This document shows positions 58,940-64,000 of a stretch of 64,000 bases of DNA, in pieces. Each line of letters begins with the position of its first letter. The stretch's first letter is position 1. The notes below the pieces were generated by a model. That model worked only from the letters and a program-made list of their open reading frames with translations. It was not told the DNA's origin and searched no databases. The position numbers and the translations under genes are program-made. The DNA comes from Symbiodinium natans (Eukaryota; Sar; Dinophyceae; Suessiales; Symbiodiniaceae), in the NCBI GenBank assembly GCA_905221605.1, contig CAJNDS010002391.1, forward strand, positions 1-64,000. Reading direction: 5' to 3'.

Positions 58940-60505
58940 GCAGAGAGACACAAGATTAGGAGGCAAATGGGGGGGAAGCTTCGCAAATTTAGAGCGCAGG
59001 CTCCAGATGTCATGATAACCTGTCGTTTGTTGTGGGTGCATGGGCTCAATCTTCACCCTCCAAACACAGCCACATACAAGATTGTATGTTGGTAGCTGCG
59101 AAGCTAGGAAGCCTTTAGGGGGGGTTTAGAGTTGAGGGTTGCACTCGGCTTGGACAGAAAACGGCACAGGACCGAGCCACATTCTTCGACGTGATGGCAC
59201 GGAACTTCTCCTCGCAGAGCTTTGCGGGCCCGAGTTTGAGGCCACCCCACACAGCCACACTAAGTCACAGTCACCAGCCCGGCCCCATAAAGCCAATAGC
59301 TCCCAAGCGTCCACCGCCGGAGCCGCGACAACTACGTCTTCCAACACGGGGCCGGAAATGGACCTTACGGCGTTTGCGGATCAGGCATGCTCTTTGAGTT
59401 GGGAGGGTATTGGGTCTGGGGTTGCGGGTAGATCGTCCAAGGCACGCCGTGGCGACCTCCCGAGTGTGGATTTTCCTGCTCTTTTGCCGATCTCCTCTGG
59501 ATTTCAACTCCGAGCACTTCAAGGGTGCTGTGGCTTCGAGTTTGGTGAGGCTTCAGGCAATTCGTTTGGTTTCAAGGCTGCGAAATTTAGAGTGACTGGG
59601 CGTCAGGCCCAGGATACGGCCGGGGATCTCAGAGATGCCCTTACCCTACCTTCAACCCCACCTCAAAGAACAAGGCCAACAACAAGGCCTCCTGCCAGGC
59701 CACGGTTGACCTCAGTTTGCAGAAGCGAAACTTCAGAGTGCTTGGCAAGAGAGTCTGTTGTTCAGGGCCGCCTTGAAGATCTCTGCCGCCCCCACTCCCC
59801 CCAACCTGCCCAACACACCCGGAAAGACAGACAGACAGAACATCACATCACGTCACGTCACGTCACGTCACATCACACATGTGCGCTCCATAGCCGAGGA
59901 ACCAGGGAGAAGGCGCCCGCGCCATCTTTGATGGTCAAGAGCGACGCCGCCAGCAACGCCAACCATCGGAGGATCCCTGGCCTTGGGCGGATCTTCAGTG
60001 TGAGGCGCTTGGCATTCCGCTTTTGGCGCCTTCAGGGCGGGTTTAACGTTGAGGCTCCAGGAACGCGCCGGGTTTCTTGAAGGGATTGAGCGCTGAGGGT
60101 TTAAGGAAGCATGCATCAACAATCTGCTTCCATCAATATCTCCCCCCCCCCCCTGCCTTACCCTGACATCACGAGGAGACCATTGCAGGCAAGCGGCCGC
60201 GGGGCGTGCTTCTTGTAGACCATCGTCTTCATGGTTCTATGACTATGGCTCGAGTAGGGGCCCTAAGAAGACGGGAGCCAACTGCGCGCGGCAAAGTGCA
60301 GCTCCGCGTTTGGAGGGGTGCTTCACCCCAAACCTCACTCGTTGTGCTTGCTCCCTGATGAATAAAACATGTACGTCCCGAATTGAACCACAGGCTCCAA
60401 GCCGCCCAAGACCATCAACATTCCATCAGCACCCGAACCCAGAAACTTCTGAATGTGCACTCAGCTTCAAGAGAACGCGATCTACACCAGGATTTGGCAG
60501 GTAAG
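58940..60505. other. mostly intron-like; one exon candidate
   Basis: A minus segment at ~59235-59150 (KLCEEKFRAITSKNVARSCA) has good codon endings and may be another upstream exon. A 313-codon plus ORF across 59139-60080 has no protein-like domain and is probably chance. A CGTCA-type short tandem repeat lies near 59845-59875. Confidence 0.35.
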
Positions 60506-60510
60506 CGAGC

Positions 60511-61617
60511 CCTATAGGGCCCGGGGTCCGCCTCGAAAAAGGAGGCCGAGATGGGCCACACGAAGATGTCGGTGGGGTCGCCATCAGAGATCGTTGTCGC
60601 CTGCGATCAAGGCCCCCCCCCCCCCCATTCCCCACAAAAAAAAACAGTTCTTAGAGTCCGGGCAAGCCCTGCACTGACGGCCGTACTGAGTCGTACCAGT
60701 ACTAACGCCTACGAAACACCACAAACACCGGCCTCCCATCGGCTGCGCATCTGATTGTACTCAATTTCCCAGTCAGGCAGGTTGCCCATGGGCCGCCACA
60801 TGGTGACCAGATACCTGGGTGGCCATGTGGAGGCTGTGTTCAACGTAAAGATGCTTTCGTGTGACGCTGTCCATCCTGACTCTGTCAGCGAAGGCTTGAG
60901 GATCAAGGTTCAGGCGCGTTCAGGGGCTAGAGGGTCCATGGCATCTCGGATTCAGGCTATGGCTCCCGGCCGACCCAAACCCCAAACATCCTCAAACCCT
61001 ATGCCCTCAGAAAGAAGCCCCCACCCCTCGAAACGCTGGGACCCACACTCGGTGACGGTGTCTTCGCCCCGCTCTGGGCAGCATGCGAGGCTGGGTGGAG
61101 TCGATTTGGAGGGCCGATAAGAGTAGTTTGTGTTTTGTAAAAGTCCTTTTGAAAAAAGGAGTCGGATACCAATGATACCAATCGGGAACTCCTGTTTAAC
61201 ACAGCTCGTGAGGGCTCGCTGTCCCAAATCCTGACCTGGCGTTGAGAGGCTAGCCTCGGAGTTACGAAGTGGTGTCATCTGCAGCGTGGACAAAGACATA
61301 GAGCAACGAGTCGTTTTCATGCTGGAAGGGCCTAGTCCAGCGCAACAGGATAGGAGGCATAGCATTCGGGAGTCAGTTGAGGAGTGAGGCGAAGATGCCG
61401 GTACCACCAGCATGCAATGTCAACAATCGTACGGGGACTACGGGGACGTTTTGCTGCATCTTCAGAAAAAGGCAGATCCTGGGGTTCAGGCCAGTCATGG
61501 CCAGTCTAGCAAGCATAACCAGAAGCAAAGACAGCATCAGGAATGCTGCAACCGATGATCACACTCTGGGGCAGCGCAAGTACTGTCCTGGGGAGGTTGT
61601 AGATTGGCCCAGATGAT
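60511..61617 (-). CDS. exons of an unknown protein
   Basis: From high to low: ~61617-61510 (SGPIYNLPRTVLALPQSVII onward), ~61480-61345 (RTIVDIACWWYRHLRLTPQL region), ~61335-61268 (HENDSLLYVFVHAADDTTS), ~60865-60760 (SIFTLNTASTWPPRYLVTMW then NLPDWEIEYNQM) and exon 60600-60511 (ATTISDGDPTDIFVWPISAS then FFEADPGPYR; CGCAG acceptor, GC donor, 30 codons). Only the last is fully bounded. The domain is unknown. Confidence 0.5.
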
Positions 61618-61755
61618 GACCGTCACATGGCGCCATCAAGATTCCAAAGCCCATGGCCCATAACCCTAAACCTCCCTAAACCCTAAACTAAACCCTTTCT
61701 CGGTTCAACCGACAAGCCTTTTTTAAACGGTCCTCTCCCTGCAAGCTTCTGCAAG

Positions 61756-62790
61756 CTATTCCGTTGACAGCGAGAGAATCACAGCTGAGGCTCGGTAGCT
61801 GTTCATCCACCACGCGTCCGCGTGGACTTGGGTACCGGAGGGCATGACCATGGCATTGAGGGCTTCCGCAATCTGCGCAGAGCAGGATGTAGGGTTCAGG
61901 TGGGTTTTCTTCCGCAACTCAACATGAGCGAAAACAAAACTCTCCTTGGCATGAGAGGGTTGAAGGAGATACCGCACAGGCAGCGAGTTAGGAGTTGGAC
62001 ATTGACGGAAGAGATGGGGGCAATGGTGATAGCAAGGCTTCGAATCCCGGGCACTAGCCGCGCAACATGCCCAACGCGGAAAACGCGACAACGCCTCCCA
62101 AAGTACAACCCTTCATCAGGTCTGAGCTTCAAAAGCCCTCTGGCCCTCTTGTGCTGGCCAAGGGGCATGCCATTCGTTGTCATTCCATCCGAGCCTGGGC
62201 CCAAGCCCAAATTCTATCTCCGAAGCTCTCAAGTTGCCCCCCCCCCCCCCTGCTCAGATGATCAGGGCGCACCCACCTCCATGGCGGTTTGCTTGTGGGG
62301 TGTCTAGCTCGCCTTTACGTTTCGCGGTGCGCCCTTGTGCTAGAAGCGCACCCAAGCACGCACCCTAAATTGAAAGGACCCACAACCAGTTTAGAGTTTC
62401 CTCCGTTACGGGAGAGGCCCTTCAGGGATGCTGCGACTTACCCCCGAATCCAAAAGGTACCGGACGTGAAGGCCGGCACCTTGGGGGCTTCATGGGCGTT
62501 TGCGCTGACTTCGAATCCAGCACGTGCCGAGCGTCCAGTTGCTGAAGGTGGGCTCATCGCGGGGTGTCTCGCGGAGGCCAATGCGCCACCTGGGGCGAGC
62601 TTCCCCGCACCAGAGAAAAAAAAAAAACACCAAACTCCTTTGTAGTGCTGCCAGCAGGAACAACGGACCAGGGCCTGTTTAGCCCCCAAAGCCTATACCC
62701 TGAGAGTATACCTCACGCCGCGGCACTGGCCGTCGGTCTTCGAGATGAACTTCCGGAGCATCACAAGCCTTTCTTCTCGCAGCTTTTCAC
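61756..62790 (-). CDS. 3' half of an unknown gene with clear terminal exon
   Basis: Exon 62790-62717 (LREERLVMLRKFISKTDGQC, donor GTGAGG), exon 62589-62510 (WRIGLRETPRDEPTFSNWTL then GTCWIR; GCCCCAG acceptor, GT donor), a candidate at ~62195-62125 (LGWNDNEWHAPWPAQEGQRA) and terminal exon 61872-61756 (IAEALNAMVMPSGTQVHADA then WWMNSYRASAVILSLSTE, TAG; TGCGCAG acceptor). Codon endings are almost all G/C. The product is unknown. Confidence 0.6.
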
Positions 62791-63284
62791 TATTCGGCTA
62801 TTCGGAGCCCTTGCATCCACTAAAGGGTGGCACGGCTCTCAAGGTTCTGGGGTTCAGGGTCTCAGATTGCGGGCTTGGTTTGGGCTTCAGGGAGGTGTGG
62901 TCTAAAGAGGCTCGTCGTTCCAGGACTTCAAAGCCCAAGTCTGAGATACTTCAAGCTGTGAACCCTCTAACCGTAAATCCCAAACACTCGCAACCCAAAC
63001 ACACAATCACACCAGAATCCAAAAAATGAGATCGAAACCTGCACATTGAAAACCCTACTTCCGTCAACCCTGCGGAAAAAAGGAAACCACTAAGCTAGCA
63101 AACTCTTGGGTCCAGGAGACCCCGGCTTAAACATGCTTAACATTGCTTAACTTAACTGCTTAACTTTTCTTAAACTAATTTTGAGAATTATGCCCCAAAG
63201 CCCCAACAAACGTGCAAAACCTCATGTTGTCTGACGATGCCTCGTAATGGGTCGTTCTTGCCTGGCTTCCCCAAAGCTACCAAG

Positions 63285-63764
63285 CACCAAAAGCTAAAGA
63301 GTTGAGTCGCTCTGGCCAGCTTTTCCGCTGCCGCAGCAGGGTCTGAGCAAGGGCGCGCTTGTCGAGGAGGGGAGGAGGCGGAGGGTTCGGATTGACGGCC
63401 CCTTTGTTGGTGTGTCGAGTCCTAAGTAGGAGTCGTGAGCTTTGAGGCTTTAAGGCTCTTCGCAAGTGTTCAGGATCTGGAGCCTCAAGGTCAAGAGCTT
63501 GGGCTTTGCAGGGCTTCAAAGGGCAGACATCGGAAACAGTCGGAAAATCCTGGAATTGAGGCTGGAAGGCTGGGAACCCTGCCAGATCCTGTATCCTCTC
63601 AACCCCTCCAGCACCCTGAGCCCAGTTCGCGGCCTGAGCCTCCCGGGACATGTCCTGGGCTTTTCTGCGGGGGGTTTCGGAATCTCAGGGACTCAGAAAC
63701 CCGAATGTCCTACACCTCAAACTTCGTAGTTGGCCTTCGCACCGCGGAGCATCTTGCTCAGGAT
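63285..63764 (-). CDS. exons of an unknown gene at the right end
   Basis: Exon 63764-63723 (ILSKMLRGAKANYE) lies between CTTAG and a GTTTGA donor, with all codons but two ending in G or C. Further down, ~63400-63285 reads LLDKRALAQTLLRQRKSWPE then RLNSL. This may be the 5' part of the gene at 61.8-62.8 kb or a separate gene that continues past the window edge. Confidence 0.45.
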
Positions 63765-63769
63765 CTAAG

Positions 63770-64000
63770 AAGGGCTTCGTGTTGAGTTTGGGATTCTGGG
63801 CCCTTTTTTAAGCTGGAGGCTCAAGAAGGCCGCGCGTCCCCCAGACCCTTCAACAATCCAAGGCTCGGAGAGGTCCGGACGCTGGATGCGCACCCCAGTG
63901 GCCTGATAAGCACGGCCTCAGCAAGGCTTCAAAGTTCTTTCGGGTTTCGGTGTCTAGCTCTTGTTGTTTTGGTGTTGGGAGAGAGGAGGAGGCTAGCCGC
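63770..64000. other. no exon seen
   Basis: Intron-like filler to the window edge. Confidence 0.4.

Noticed and set aside
59139-60080. 313-codon plus-strand ORF
   Set aside because: It has no domain, intron-type low-complexity composition and runs across a CGTCA repeat. A better minus-strand exon lies inside it.

Overview
This window looks like nuclear DNA of a dinoflagellate (or a very close relative). It is GC-rich, coding sequence is cut into many short exons (about 40-210 nt) with G/C-ending codons, and many introns begin with GC or GA instead of GT while ending in AG followed by G. Homopolymer G/C tracts and micro/minisatellites are frequent. The species cannot be fixed from the sequence. 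Most exons are far too short to appear as long ORFs, so nearly all host-gene calls here come from reading frame by frame for splice-bounded, phase-compatible segments. Most host exons lie on the minus strand.

Layout. 1-1.2 kb: AT-richer, no gene, CA/TA microsatellite. 1.6-5.1 kb (-): fragment of a Core-2/I-branching (GT14) glycosyltransferase and several unassigned exons, including a 3'-terminal exon. 8.1-9.5 kb: minisatellite with a ~52-57 bp unit. 10.3 kb: small hairpin element. 10.8-20 kb (-): many good exons of unrecognised protein(s), interrupted by a ~480 bp (CTT)n tract. 20.3-25.9 kb: exons on both strands, including a PAN-like cysteine motif (-) and an SRCR domain (-). 26-29.6 kb (-): Thr-rich and other exons, plus a transmembrane exon with an acidic Ser/Thr tail. 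30-31.6 kb: TA-rich microsatellite, a coiled-coil-like exon and a ~250 bp foldback element. 33-36.9 kb: sparse exons.

37.3-48.1 kb (-): ~10.8 kb of almost intron-free coding sequence dominated by a non-LTR retrotransposon. ORF1 is followed, in the same frame after a single TGA, by an APE endonuclease/reverse transcriptase ORF. Downstream on the same strand are a decayed protein with nine Tyr-Pro-Ile-His repeats and two very large low-complexity ORFs of unknown nature.

48.2-52.2 kb (-): host exons resume next to the element. 53.0-58.6 kb (-): the best-resolved host gene, a KamA-family (lysine 2,3-aminomutase-like) radical SAM enzyme rebuilt from about 15 mini-exons with phase-matched GT-, GC- and GA-AG introns. 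58.6-64 kb (-): further exons, including one clear stop-containing terminal exon at 61.76-61.87 kb. No tRNA, rRNA, CRISPR or bacterial-type operon was found.
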